Shown here one piece after another: positions 46,306 through 60,000 of a DNA stretch of 64,000 nt (within the stretch, counting starts at the first letter, position 1; every line of letters begins with the position of its first letter). The DNA comes from Craspedostauros australis. Its lineage: Eukaryota; Bacillariophyta; Bacillariophyceae; Mastogloiales; Achnanthaceae. Under the pieces are notes generated by a model, which saw nothing but the letters and a program-made list of their open reading frames with translations, searched no databases and had not been told where the DNA came from. The DNA lies in contig JAMXDE010000029.1 in NCBI GenBank assembly GCA_026770025.1, positions 1-64,000 on the forward strand, in the 5' to 3' direction. Position numbers and translations under genes: made by a program.

Positions 46306-46455
46306 GATGAAAGGAAGAAGGAAGCAAGAACAGAGAGTATGGGGCAAAGAGGTTGAGGGAAGATACTGTGAATGTAACAGAATGTGACATCCCGGAGCAC
46401 TTAGGAAGAGAGGAAGTAATGATAGACTTATGTGAAGCATGAAAAGGTCATCACC

Positions 46456-46590
46456 TGTCAATATTGTGTGAGTGTGGTGTGTATGATTTGGTACTATTGG
46501 CGGATTTAGAGTATCGGAGATGTGATGATCTGTGGCAGCTGGTGTGCCTCCTTCAGTATCTGTCATCATACGGAAGTACGCCTGCCAACA
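46456..46590 (-). repeat. 5' LTR of copia C
   Basis: 135 bp, TGTCAATATTG...CCAACA on plus, diverged partner of 39,670-39,810. The gag start codon lies about 150 bp inside it. Confidence 0.75.
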
Positions 46591-47003
46591 AGCGAGTTTG
46601 CAAAAGTTGAACACAACAAATTCAGCTAAAAATACGCAAAATACGCTAACTTCGACCAATTCGCACTGTCAGAATCTGCATTTTGGCATACTTCTGCCGC
46701 CTACATCATCCAAAACAAGAAAAATTAACAATTATGAACGCTTTCCAACGCCTGATGTGACGTCACGATACAGAATTGCGGGAAGACATCCACGAACAGA
46801 AGGGAGGGACGGAACGCATTGATGATAAAAACCTGTCGTAGGGACACACAGGATGGTATCGCATTCTTCTGTCGTGGTACTTGGCACCGACAGAGACGAG
46901 AGACGACCACACGAGTTTTGAAGGAAGGAAGAGTCACTAAAAACAGGCAATTTGGTTACCGCTCCCCCCACTTTTGATGACGTCGTTAGTGTCTCAACAC
47001 ATG
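46591..47003. other. Right interior of the mariner-like element
   Basis: About 410 bp with no supported gene; short minus frames only. GTTTG at 46,596 and at 39,661 may be a remnant of the copia C target duplication if its true ends lie 4-5 bp outside the TG..CA borders. Confidence 0.35.
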
Positions 47004-47044
47004 TCGCAAAAAAGATAAGTTGCAATCATTTCGGAACGGAGGAA
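47004..47044 (-). repeat. Right TIR, mariner-like element
   Basis: Inverse of 38,741-38,781, ending ...CGGAACGGAGGAA and followed by TA. Confidence 0.88.
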
Positions 47045-47046
47045 TA

Positions 47047-47301
47047 TATATAAAAAAATGTCCGAGGTGGATCATCATTATATTAGATAAGTTATGGGCT
47101 GCTGTGGGTTTCAGGTAGACTCCTTGTAGGCACGCACGAAGTGAAGACGAACAGACGGTGTCAGAACACGATTTCGTTGATGGGGCTTCGGATCGACGAG
47201 AAATACAGCATCACAGTGGCCAGCTGGTGGTTTCTGGTGGATTCCAAAGAGAGACGCTAGCGCTAAGTAGCGAGAAGCCTTGAAACCTTTTTGTTGGTCT
47301 T
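47047..47301. other. Short unique segment between the mariner-like TIR and copia 1
   Basis: About 255 bp; begins with TATATAAAAAAATG. No gene or element end is recognised apart from the neighbours' borders. Confidence 0.4.
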
Positions 47302-47987
47302 AGTTAGGATTCGGGCGTAGGCGTCGCGAATCGGTGGAGAATGCCTCGTGAATCTGCCGGCTTCGGGATAGCCGTGTGATGCAGTTCAAGAGAGGTGTGC
47401 TGTTGAAGAGTTATAACTGTAACGATGAGTAGTAGAGTGCTTTGTAGCTAATCCTTGTCTTTGTTTATTATGAGTTAGCTTGTGGTGTTAATAGGGTGAA
47501 GAAACGATGTCACACAACTTGGCGAGACCCTGCACTGATGTACTTGGTTCAGTGCTACAGGGTATACGGTTATTACAGCGCCTTGCTCTCCACACACGTA
47601 GATACACTGCAGTGTAGATCATGGCTCATGGTAGTGACGACCATGAAGCAGTGGCTGTGGTTGGAGCTGGCTCTCGGATTCCATTGCTTGAGTTGAAGCA
47701 AGTTGGATACGCATGTTGGGACCACGGTGGTAGTGTGGTGGTCATCAGCATGATGGAATCGAGGTATGTTGTTGTAAGGAGGATCTGAAGAGCATATAGT
47801 TCCCAAGTGGGTGTGAGTCAGGTCGGTCAGGTTTGAGTCATGATGGATTCGTGAATGGAGGAGAGAAAGGAGGAGAAAAGATTTGGTGGTCGATCAAGTC
47901 GGAAGATTTCGCGCCAAAACAAGAATTTCTCCCATCTGGTTGATACCGTATCCGGTAATAGTCTGTCCCTCATTGAATCTCAACTCT
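47302..47987 (-). repeat. 3' LTR of copia 1
   Basis: About 686 bp shared with 63,100-63,791, with scattered substitutions and a few short indels (for example AGGTGTGCTGTTGAAG against AGGTGTACTAATTGAAG). Borders do not show a clean TG..CA. Short frames inside it are chance. Confidence 0.88.
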
Positions 47988-48062
47988 CCCTCTCAGTGTT
48001 GGGTCGTGATTGGAGTTGTGGTATCGATGAAAACTTCATCCTTCGTTGTTGTTTGTTGGTTG
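47988..48062 (-). promoter_or_regulatory. 3' untranslated part and polypurine tract of copia 1
   Basis: On minus this runs from the gag-pol stop to the 3' LTR and ends with GAGAGGGAGAG, a purine-only tract suited to prime plus-strand DNA synthesis. Confidence 0.65.
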
Positions 48063-51000
48063 TTACCAACCCATGATTTTAAGCCGCAAGTATTCGAAGA
48101 CCGCAATGGACAATCCCTTGGTAAAGATGTCTGCAAGCTGCTCCGGCGTGGCGATGTGCTGGATGCAAATGAAGCCTGCCTTGACCCAGTACCAAAAGAA
48201 GTGCCACTTGGTTAAGAAGTGTTTGGTGCGTGCGGTCGGCTGATGATTGGTGGCGAGGGAAATGCAGGCTTGGTTGTCCTCGAAGACAGTGCATTGGAGG
48301 TTGGTGTGCAGCGGCATTTCGGTGCCGGCGTTGTTAATCACTTGGCGAATGAGTTGTTGGATGGGAATCAATGTTCGCATTGCCAGGGAGAGAGCGGCGT
48401 ACTCGGACTCCATCGTGGATAACGCGATCTCAGTTTGGAGTTTCGACTTCCAAATGAGAGGGCATCCACCCAATGTGATGAGATATCCCGTGCGTGATTT
48501 CACCGACACTGGATCTTTGCAGTCCTCACGTTGGTAAAGGCCTGCGAAGTCAGCGTCCACGTAGCACTTGAGATCGAGTTGCCCTGTAGGGCGGACGATG
48601 GTGCCCATGGTTTCAGTGTGCTTGAGATAGCGCATGATGCGCTTGACCGCTTTGGCATGTGATCGGCGGGGATCGTGTCCGAAGCGAGCGACTTGGGAGA
48701 CTGCGAAGGCGAGATCGGGGCGAGTGTTCGTTGTGAGGTAGAGCAACATACCGACGACAGAGCGGTAGTTCCATTTCTCGTTCATGGCTGGTTCATCCTT
48801 GCACTGTCCGAGTGCGAGTTGGGTAGTAGGTACCGGGCATGGATTGCAGTTCGACATCTTTGTTGTCTCAAGGACCTTTTTGATTAACCCTGGTTGTCGA
48901 AGATGCACAGTATCCGCCTTCGGGTCACGGCAGAGCTCAATCCCCAGGAATTCAGTGAAGCTGCCTTCCTGGGTTAGCTCGAACCCGAGTTCACGCATTG
49001 ATGCAATGAAATCGTCTGCATCCTTTTTGGTCTTGGAGGCGATTCCTGCATCGTCAACGTAGAGAACAATCATGATGTTGCGCTTGATGAACAAGCATTG
49101 TTCTTGGTCGCAGGCTGTGAAGCCGACTGTGATTAGAGCTCGGATGAGGTGCTCGTACCACAGGCGCGGGGCGATCGTCAATCCGTAGAGACTTTTGCGA
49201 AGTCGAAGACAGGTGTTGGGCCCCTTGCTTGACTTGAAGCCGCGAGGAAGGTGAAGATGCACAGGCTTGTGGATGGAGGCCTGCACGAAGGCATTCGTGA
49301 AGTCGATGGATGTAGTCGTCCAACCCATTACGATGGATGTGCTCAAGAAGATGCGAACGGATGACCAGGCAACGACTGGCGCGTAGGTGGATGCATCTTC
49401 ATTCATGAGATCTCCACGGCAACACCAGCGACCCTTGTACTTCTTAATCGTACCATCCGGCAAGCGCTTGCGACGGAAGACCCAGGTCCCTGGGAAGATT
49501 CGATCGTTGACGACGTCGGCCTTTTGAATCTCTTCCCATGTTCCCTTTTCGGTAAGTGCTTTGATTTCCTTTTCGGCTGCTTGCATCCACTCATTCTTGT
49601 TGTCGTCGCGAATCGCTTCGTCGAAAGAAAGGGTGTCAGGGTCATTGCTGGATGCCTTGTACACGGATGAGCGTTCGGCGATATCCAAATCGCCGCCTGT
49701 TGCGAAGTAGCTCATCATGTGTCCATCAACGTATGTTGGGAAGTTTGTTGAGTCTCGTTGTGGCTCGATGATCGAGACAGCATAGGCATGTTGTTCGATG
49801 TTAGCCCACGCGTGCTCTGGAATGCATGTTGCTGTGTCGAGGATGGATGATGGATCGACTTCAAGTGTGGATCCGCTTTGACCGGACGCTCGCGTTGCTG
49901 GAGCCTCCTTCAGAGGTGCCGTGTTGGCTTCAATCATCCCTTGGACAAACTTCTCAACCTCGAACTCACTTGGCTGTGGCCATGGCCCTGGACGGATGGT
50001 CGTAACTTGGCGACGGAGTAGTTCGAATGCGAGACGATAGTGATGATTTTCAGAGATGGCGTTCCACACGGAGCGAGTTCTTTTGAAGAAAGTGGTTCCA
50101 CTGATTCTGGATTCGGGAGGAAGAAAACCCTTCATCATCAAATATTCTGGATCCTGATACGACCATGGCTCTGGTTTGGCCGATGACATGTAGTCAAAGG
50201 CATCGAAGCTGGGGTTCATGATGCCGGTTTGAATGAAAGTGCTCAGTCTGTTGACGAATTGGCCGACAGCGTAGTCAGTCGCTTGTCTCCTGAGGTCGTC
50301 GCAACGAATCTCGCAGTGAAGGTCGACTTCGAAGTGTCTCTCCATGTCCGAGTAGAAGTCCTCGTAGATGTCTTGGAATGGCGTTGGTCCTTCTTCGACC
50401 ATGTCGTCTGGATCCGGCTGCCACCAATCGGCCATGTTGATGTTATCTTCTCTTGTTTCAGTCGCCTTTGGCGCGAATGTTGGAAGGACGACGTTTGTTG
50501 GTTGCGGATTCAAAGTGTTGAATCGGAGTCGAAGTCTGCGCAGTAGATAGTTAGCATCCACCTTGAATTGGTGTAAGTCGATAGAGAGAGAGTCACTGCC
50601 TTCACGTTGGAGGGGTTCGATTGTGTGCAAGCAATCGACGACAGCTTGTGAGAATGTGATGATTGATGCAGAATCAGGGTGTAGCTCCCTGGTTGTTGCT
50701 TCCTGTTCGTTTTCTTCCATGCTAGCCACTGCGGGACAGAAGTAGTAGTCATCGGTATCTTCGTCGTCTAACCATGCGGCTTTTCCTCCCATGCGCGCAT
50801 ACGTGAATCGCTTTGGTTGTTTGCGACTTCTTGTGCTTCGAGGTCTTGCTGGCGTTGATTCGAGCTTAGGCATGGTTGGTGTTGAATCTGAAGGTGGTAA
50901 TGGAGTTGCCGGTCCCGAGATTGGTGACTCTCGGCGAGGTGAATCCAATTGCGGTTGAAGTGTTCGCTGGTCCGGTGACTCTATAATAGGATCAGGTTCC

Positions 51001-54000
51001 GGTTGCTCATTAGCAGCTCCCTCTGTCGAAGACATTTGCCTGTTGGCTCCCTCTGAGACTGGTATTGGAGAGGCGAGAGTGTCACTCATGAGATCCGGGG
51101 TCTGTTGTGTCAGTGGTTGCGACCCTTTCGCCAATACCTGTGGCGCTCTTTCATGAACGGTTTGATGGTTTCGCGTTTCGGTTGCCGGTGGTGGAGTGTG
51201 GTAGTCGTTTCGTTGTAACCGGTTGTGGTCTCGCGTGTCTGACGCGAAGGTGTCGTCCTGCTCCATTGATTCCACATCGTCGTCGTCGAATGGGTATTGA
51301 AAGGTGGTATCACCGAACATGCGAGTCCATTCTTCCGATTGATAACTTGGAAGTTGCTTCAAGTCGGTGGCAATCGTTGCGAACCAGTCATCGAACACAA
51401 CATGGAACTGAGGTGTGATTGAACCTGTCCGTGGTGATAGGACCAAAGGTACGGTTGAAGCATGCTTCGTGGATAGACCCATGTTCACGTATCTTTCTCC
51501 TCTTGGTTCCCATCGAGGTATCTTTCGTCCATCGGCCAGTGCTTTGTTAAGGACATAGACTGGGCTGCCCCATACGTGCAGGTTATGAAGTTGCTTGAGG
51601 GGGAGACGAATGCGTGACAGAACATCGTAAGGTGTGAGGCCTGTGGCGGGGTTAGGCACGCGATTGTAGATGTACGCGGCATGCACTACGGCCATTGGCC
51701 ACAGTTGAGCGTCGAACATTGTTGGCCAATGAATGCTTTGATGCATCATCATGGTTCGGGCCATTGATACAATTGTTCGAATGCTTCGTTCGGCGATTCC
51801 ATTGTGATGATGAGCGCCGACGCCTGCGAATCGATGGACTTGATGGAATATCTCAAGGTGCTTGGAGTATTCGGGTGAGGTGAAGGTAGTTGCGTTATCC
51901 GATAGGTAGGATCGCACGGGGACTCCCACATCTCGACACATTAGTTCGAACCGTTCCTTGGCCTCGAGGGTAGCGTGTGTGGTTAGCGCTGCTACTGGTT
52001 CCACATGAATGTATCCGGAGGCGTGATCGACGAAGATGGCTCCGCCTTTGTACATTTCGTTTGGATCACCTTTGCCTCGTCCTGAGAAGAGGCGTCCTGG
52101 TGTTCGACCGACGAAGTGGTCCACTGATACTTGTTGTCCTGGGAACAAGTGGTCGGTGCGCAAAACTCCTTGTTTGTCACGAACGACATGTTGGGTTATT
52201 CCTGGTGAAGGTCGACGGTGCAGCTTTCCGAATTGACATGCGGCGCAGAGCGGAAGGCTCGTGACCTTTGCCGCAGCTGTGTGCATCTTTCTAGACGATT
52301 CTGACCCAGTGAGTGCACCCGAACGCAGCAGGAACTTCACTCGACTGAAGGATAAGTGTCCGAGACGATAGTGCCACCGAAGAAGTTCCTTTTGCGGTTG
52401 GGTGAGGTTCACGTTGTGGTCCGACACGGTAGAGACGATGGACGTTAGTGCAGCTGGCACGTCATGGATGTTGTCGGCGCTGTAGCTGACGGATGTTGGC
52501 AGCCTTGTGGATTTCTTGTAGTTCGCTACGATTGCATTACGATCGTCGCTTCCCAGGATTCCGCTGAGTTTGCAGGAGGACTTGTCGAACACGATCGTTT
52601 CTCCCTGATACTCGTCGAGAAGACTGGAAGTGCTGATTAGCTTGACCTTCGATTCGGGTACATGGAAAGCAGGCAGTCGCAATTTGCGAGGGCTTCCAGT
52701 CACATCAAGAACATACCACTCGACAGTTCCCAACGCATTCACTTGGATTTTCTTGAGGAACCCGTTAAGAAAGGTCGGTCTTGGTGGAGGACTTGGAGTA
52801 GAACAGAAATCGTTGAGGTCATTTGTCACAGAGATTGACGCTCCGCTGTCCCATACAAGTTCGAATGGAGCATCGGGCGAGAGATAACTCTCAGCTTTAG
52901 CTGGAGATGCGAAAGCATTGCGATTGGTGAAATAAGATGCTAGACCTTGCAGAGTGAGTAGTGCGGGCATGTCATTGTCACATTGTTGTTTTTGATTTCG
53001 ATCATACATCAAGTCGATTCCGCGAGTTGGGTACAAGCTCCAGAGGTTTCGTGAGATGGATGAGGTGCGACCTTCCTGGCAGGGCAATTTTGCAGTCGTG
53101 AGTGGTTGGTTTTTACCATAAGTGGAAGTTTTCGACTGGTTCCGGTAACGACGTTTTGATCTGTGATTGCGAGTTTTGGTCCGGGCTTGGGGGTGCCACA
53201 CACGTTTTGTTCGTGGGGATTTTCCTTTCGACACGTTTACGGGTTTTGGTCCATCTGGGTCGAGACTTTCCATCACAAGGTCGTAGAGACTGCGTTTCAC
53301 AGCCCCATTGAAGTGTGTTGGACGTTTGTGTACTTGCTTGAACCGTTCTTTGACTCGTGCCTTGTTGTAGACTAGGTCAGCAGGGTTGATTGCGTCGGGT
53401 CTTCGTGGGACGTTCGTGTGGAGGAGTAGTAGAGTCACGGCAATTAGCATCCAGGCGTTAGCTGCCGCGATGTACCACCCATACTCTACTCCGATGGTGA
53501 TGACTTGGAGTGAAGCGAAGAGGAGAACCAATCCGATGATGCTACCGAAGTAGTTGAAGGAGGTGAAGAGGTTCCAGATGAGGGACCACCAAGTGTCTTC
53601 GTCTTGGCTAGAGGCGGCTGTGAAGCATGTCCAGGCAGCCATGTCGATGGAGAGGTTGTCCTGTTTGGGAACGTTCTTGCCTTTTTCCTTTGCCTTGAAC
53701 TTGAAGTTGTCCTGGTGACTCTCAGTGTTGTGCGAGAGACGCCAGCGACGGCACTTGGCGCACCACATGAACGTTTTGTCGTTGACAAGCTTGCGTTGTG
53801 GTTCACCGGGCTTGGGAGCTTTGGACGACCAGCCCTGGCCGGCGTTGCGTTTGGCGTCGCGTTCCTTGGGCTTCTTGGAGTTGTTCCTCTTTCCGTCGTT
53901 CTTGGAGAAACCCTTGTGTTGCTCGAGGACGTTAGCGCTTGGGTTTTGGACGACGTTGTTGGCGTACGAGTACCTGGGCACGTTGCTATCTTTGGTACGC

Positions 54001-57000
54001 CTGATGGCGTGCCAGCGATTTCCGCGCACTTCGTTCTCGTACGACGACTCGGCCTTGTTACAGATAGCCATCCATGTGAGGTCTTTTGAGGCAAGCTGGG
54101 GGCGAGCGTGCTCGTACGTGAAGACAGGGAGACGCATGAGGATTTCCTCAAGGTCATCCTTCATCACATAGAGAGGACGTCGGTACTGTTCACCAGACCG
54201 GATCTGTCCTCCCGCTTGGAGGAAGGCATCGAGGATCGTTCGGAGGAGACGGAGGTCGAAGCGACCAGCATCGTCGAGGCGCTTGCAAAGGGCACGAAGG
54301 TGGACCGCCATGAGACCGACGTTCTCGTTTGGAAAACGTGATAAAACGATAATGAAAACGAGGTGAACTTACTGAACGCCGAAGGGTGATCAATCCGTGG
54401 TAGTGCAGTAGGTTGGTGAGTTTGATTGCAAGAGTGTGTCTTAGTCTTTTAGAGCTGTACGAATCCAAATGAGACTTTCAATTGGATTGTGAGCATGTGA
54501 TGTGCAGCATCCATTATAGTTGGATCTGCAACATCTCTATTAGTAGTAGTATAGTGGAGCGTTGAGTCTCCGTACGTGCAATCATCGCGGTGTCGATGTT
54601 GCCATTTCCAAGAGGAGACATCAATTTCGTGACGGTCGGAGAGAGAGTTTGTTGTTCACTCTCTTCCGATCAATTTGGGGGAACAAGGTTCATCCAACGG
54701 TTTGATCCGATTGTCCGTTCAGGACACGTCATGTCACGCCCATAAGTGGCGTGGGATGGCCCGATCGCCCAAACCCAAATTCAGCGGACACGCGACATCG
54801 TCTTAAGTAGAGCACGATTCGAGGGTGGGACCCCATCCCACCGACATTGAGTCACGCTTCATTCCCGCTCAAACTCTGAGCAGTCGGTCATTTGACTAAC
54901 TCGACTAAATCTTAACACGACTAATAGGAATACTAGTTTGAGCTAATACTCCCCAAAGTGTGTCTCGATGTAGGTAGCAGTTCAGGTGACGCGACCCGGC
55001 GAGGGGCTGGTACCCTTCCAGAAGAGTAGGGGCTTGACGAGGGGCCAGAAGGATGCCCATGGTAGGAACTTGGTCATGATGTCGGCCACATTTTGCGAGC
55101 CGTGGATTTTGACGAAGTAGAGGACCCCGGCGGCGATGGCGGAGCGGACTCTGTGGTAGGCGAGAGCATTGTGCCGCTTGGACAGCATGCTCATAGGCAC
55201 AGTAGATGAGGTGATGACGCTTTGGTTATCACCGAACATCCAGCTGGGACCGTCGATGGGAATGCCCATTTCGCGAAGAGCGAGGCGGAGAGAGATGATC
55301 TGTTCGGTGGCCTGTCGGGCAGCAACGAACTCGGACCCGTAGGTCGCAGTCTCGACAGTGGCTTGGCGCTTGCTGAACCACTCGATGGGAGTTTGGTTAA
55401 CAAGATGAAGGATGCCAGTTGCCGACCTGCCGGTGACCTTGCAGTGGAGGAGGTTTGCATCCACAAAGGTGGTGGTGCGGACGATCGCGCCTTTGGGAGT
55501 TGGCACGTCTGGGTCAGTTTCCTCCTGTGTGTGCCCGTACACGGAATAGAGCCAGTCGTGTTTGGGAACAACAAAACTCTCTTCGTGGTGTGGGACGCCC
55601 GTGCGGAACCGGATGGCGGCATCGGGATGCTTGCGCAGGTACCCGTAGACGCGTTGTGCGCGCTCGAGGTGACCTTTGCGAGGGGCGGCACGGAAGCGTG
55701 CGAGGGTCATGACGGCGACAGAGATGTCGAACCGTCCGAGGGTGATGCACCATTGTAGCGCGCCGATCAGCGACATGAACTTGCGTTTGTCGATCTCGGA
55801 GAGCTCTGGCGACTTGTCGAGTTCCGGGCTGTCGGAATGGTCGAGTGGGCAGCTGGCCTTCGTGGGGGCACAGCCGAACATGCGCTCGTAGTTGCCGAGC
55901 ATGCGCTTGATGTACGATTGCGGGCTCATTTTCATGGTGCCATCGCTATCGCGACCGAAGTCTGCGCCGAGGTGGTAGGAGACGGGTCCGACGCCCTTCA
56001 GCTTGTATCCGTAGACCGAAGTGAGGGTGTCGAAGAAGGCTTGCGGGTCCTTCATGGTGGCCATGAGGTCATCCACGTAGACGCAGACGTATTCCCAGTG
56101 GTCACCACCGTCGCGCATCCACACATCAGGGTCGGATCTGCATTGGAAGAATTGCAGGTCCCTGAGTGTGTCTGCGAGTGCTTCGTGGAAGCGTGCGCCG
56201 GAGGTGCGGAGGCCGTAGAGCGCCTTGACGATCTGCATCGTGTGGCCGGCCTTGTCTCCGAACTCGTCTCCAGCGACGAAGCAGATGCGTTCCTTGGTGT
56301 ATGCTTCCAGGTACGCATTGCCGATGTCGCCGACCATGGTCTGCAGTCCATTCATCTCCCCAGCGAGTAGTGCGAGGCGGAGAGAACGGAGGCTGACGAC
56401 TCCAGCGTATGCTGTGTCTTTGCATGGTGCGGTCAAGTGGCCGCCAGCGACGCATCTGGCCTTGTGGCGCAGATCGTGCTTCACGGCGTATACCCATTGC
56501 AACCGAATCTTCTGGAACCCATCGGGTACCTTGGCGTGGTATCCGAGGGTCTTGAAGGTTTCGTAGCTCGTGAGCTGGTCCATTTCCTTGCGCTCGGCAT
56601 CAGCCCACAGCGTGTTACCATTCTTGGCGTCCAGCATCATCGCTTCCTTGTGGTTGCGCGGTACCTGAACACCGAATTGGAATACGGGTGTGTTGCTGCG
56701 GTTCGCCTTGTTGGTGGCGATTGCACGAGCGATCGAGGTTTGGCGAATACCGATTTGTCGGAAACGCTTCCACCCAGGAACACCAAGCAAATCGTGTTTC
56801 CGCGCATAAATAGCGCAAGAGACCGGGTCGTCCTTCGCAATGACAGATAACGGTTCGGACGTTTTGGAACCGTCATCCCAAAGTACAGTGACATTGTACT
56901 TTGATCCCTTGTAGGATGGGGATGTCTGAGCGAGGGGACCTTCGTGGTCCACGATGTCTTGGAAAGACCATGTGCTCCCTGCCTGCGGGTTGTTTGTCGC

Positions 57001-60000
57001 ACCATCCGTGGTTTGTTGCTCGAAGACGTCGGAAAGTTCGACATACGAAATCAGTTCGTGAAGCTCCCCATCGTTAAGTGATAGGAGCATCTTGATACGC
57101 TGATGGTTCTCAGCGTCTGAATCGTTGATCTTTTGGATCACTTCGGCACGGACGTTTTGTCCATTATGGTGGAACAAAATTGTTTTGCCCAAAAGTTCTT
57201 CGGGTGTGAACTTTGGAACGGAAACGACGTCCTTTCCACTTGTGCGTGATTCTGTCTCTTGATGTGAGAACAAAACAGCATCCGATAATGCGTGAACGAT
57301 GGGTTCAACATCGGAGGGAATGGTGTTGTCTGTGTAGTCACCGTCATCGCTGTCTGATACAGTAGTCGCAGAATCGGCATCCTCCCCCACGAGTGGAAAA
57401 GGATAGTCGGCTCTCAAGTTGCGAGTAGAGGCATCATCGGCGGCGCGGATAGCAGACCGAGGCAGGAGTTGTTGTGTCGCATCGTCGAGCACCCAGAATG
57501 TGAGGTCGTCGCCCTTGTGGAGGCACGGACCGGCCCAGCGGCCGCGGCGCTCCTTGGACTCACTCGGGAAGCCAGGACGTTCCACACGGTAGTAGACCGG
57601 TTGCCACCAGTAGTACGCAAGGTACTTGCTGACATCCGGACGCTGCCCGAAGGCAGCCTGTGACGGGGTCACATTACCGCACGTGCGCTGCGCGATGTGG
57701 TTGAACAAGTCAATGACATACAGCGTGCAGATGAGCCAGAACCGCGACGGAGTACCCGTGCGATCCATGACGCCGTTAACAGTACGTTTGATGTCCTGTA
57801 TACGGCGCTCGGCCCCGTTCTGGTGTTGGTGCTCGGGTTCACTCTGGTGATCCTTGATTGCGTATTGACGCAGGATGTCTTGCACTTTGAATCCCACCTC
57901 TGATTTCGCGTTGTCCGACATTAGCAAGTCGGGCGCACCATGCCGACGGATGAAGTCGAGCACGGAATCCGCGACCTGCCGCTCGGACGCCATCGGGAAT
58001 CCCGATGTGTACCGAGAGTCGAGCGCAACGAACACCTGGATCATGGTGCAGCCACCATGGCCAGGGACACCGTCATCATGAGCGGGTGTATCAGAGAAGA
58101 AAGTGTCCATCGCGACCGTCTCGTGTAGACGATCGACGTTGGCCGCCGGAAAACGAGTGCGGAAATGCTTGCGCATCGCGAATCGCTCCGAAGTGCGGTA
58201 CCACTGGGAAGTGCAACCGAGAGTGTCCTTGATCCGACGAGCAGGGATCCAGCCGAAGTGCGGACGCAGTGCCTCATAGTCGATGGGCGAGCTGCGAACA
58301 CGAACGGAACCGGAGTTGCCAGCGGACCCGGAATGCGGTACAGTGCCGCGCGCCTCATCCGTCGATGCCGCATATACATGCAGGCGATCGAGGTCGGCGA
58401 ACGCGGAACCATCATCATCATCGTCCGCGAGAGCGCGGACATCATCAAGACCAAACTCCTGATCGAGAATGGAAGGGTCCCAGACATCATCGGACGTGAA
58501 GTCCACATGAGGGTACCGATCCATCTCAACAGGGGTTGGCGGGCGCATATCCATGTAGGACAGGCCAGCACGAATGGACAGCGGGATGACGTGCCCCTCA
58601 GGTGTGACGACAGTTTGTCGACCACCAGGGAGACCGCGCGGGCGCTCATTCACATCCATACCGAACGCAGAGAGCTGGTTGGTAGAGTGGATGGACTTGC
58701 CCTTCCCGTATAGAGCGTATTGATGGAACTTGGCGATGATCGGGCCGCTGCTCGTGTGAAGCAGGGCCGCGACCGTACCAATGTCCAGACTCGCAATGGT
58801 GGAATCACCAATGCCGCTCACGTCCGCCGTGGTGCCCGTCTTGCATAGAACTAGCACGTCGTCGCCAGCGAGGCCGCCATTAGCGCCACTGTCGACGAGC
58901 GCACCTGTCTTCGTCTCCACCGAGGTCTCGAAGTTGTATCGGACCACGGTAGAATTCACCCGTCGCCACGCTCCGCCATCCGAATCGACGAAATCAGCGG
59001 TCGATTGACCAGACTGACGAGCCTGCGCGAGCATGCGGTTGATAGCAGATCCCGGAGGACCGCCCTTTGAATCCGCATTGCCGCCAGCGTCGGAGGAAGC
59101 GGGAGCGTTGGTCGCCGGAGTGGACGAAGAGTTACCCGAGGACTTGGCTTTATTAGCGGCACGCGAGGTGTCGCCCTTGCCAGCACTACGGGAGGGGTTG
59201 TTGTGCATGTAGTCCTTCTTCTGGGCCCAAGACATGGTGGCCCATTCCTCGTTCGGAATGCGGCCGCGCTTGTCATTGGTGTAAGTCTTGCCGTTGCCTT
59301 TGGCAGGAGACTTGCCCGAAGAGTTACCCTTTCCTTTCCCTGTCGCAGCGTTGTTGACGTTTCGCTTTTGAGTCTGACGAGGGTGGGAAGAATCGAGGCG
59401 TTGCGCATGGATCCGAACCGAGTTTAGATGGTGATCGAATCCAGCCGCCTTGATCTCGAAACCGGAGGGCATGGCTGCAAGCATCTCGTCGCGGACGTAG
59501 GAAGTGCTCGTGAGAGCATTGAGTAGATCCTTGTCCGGAGCAATCGAGTTGTGCAGCCACGTCTTCTTCGTGTTGTCCGGCAGAGCGTCATCTTCCATAT
59601 CTTCGATATCGGAGATGATTCCCTGCCAGGTGTCCACGAAGTTCTCGCGGTTCTTCTTCCAGCTGTTATCCAAGGTGAAGGAGGCGATGCGAGCACGAAG
59701 CGCCATGGCCGCGCTCTCACCGTTGACACCATTGGTGTAAATCTCAACGAGACTCTGATACACAGCTCGACCGTCCTTGCTCGCTTGATGCTTGCGAAGG
59801 AGTTGGTCGCCACGCGAAGTCTTGACATGGAGGCTCAGAACAGAGTACAAGTACCTGTTCTGCATGTTGTAGAACAACATGTCCGATGGACCCGGCTCCC
59901 ACGAAGGATCGATGTGATACTCAAGTCCATGAGTATACGCGATCGCTTCGAATTGGCGCCGGAACGAAAGGAAACGCTTGTCGTCCTTCAGGGTGGGGAA

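Larger units (their letters stand above)
39670..46590 (-). mobile_element. Decayed Ty1/copia element C
   Basis: Minus-strand LTR retrotransposon of 6.9 kb. Short diverged LTRs lie at 39,670-39,810 and 46,456-46,590; on minus they begin TGTTGGC and end ACA. A polypurine tract (GCATGGGGG on minus) abuts the 3' LTR at 39,811. Gag, integrase, RT and RNase H fragments occur in the right order from right to left. No perfect 5-bp target duplication was found. It carries a solo LTR insertion at 43,542-44,334. Confidence 0.85.
38741..47044. mobile_element. Mariner/Stowaway-type TIR element, split by a copia insertion
   Basis: The left end TTCCTCCGTTCCGAAATG... at 38,741 is matched by its inverse ending at 47,044, with TA immediately outside both (38,739-38,740 and 47,045-47,046). 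The CTCCGTTCCGAAAT-like terminus and TA duplication are typical of Tc1/mariner and Stowaway MITEs. Removing the copia element (39,670-46,590) leaves about 1.38 kb, right for a Tc1-size element, but no D..D transposase motif could be found in the remnant, so it may be non-autonomous or decayed. Confidence 0.78.

Noticed and set aside
47496-47806. Short frames in the copia 1 LTRs
   Set aside because: Same frames occur in both LTRs at corresponding places; no motif, and LTRs are not expected to code.
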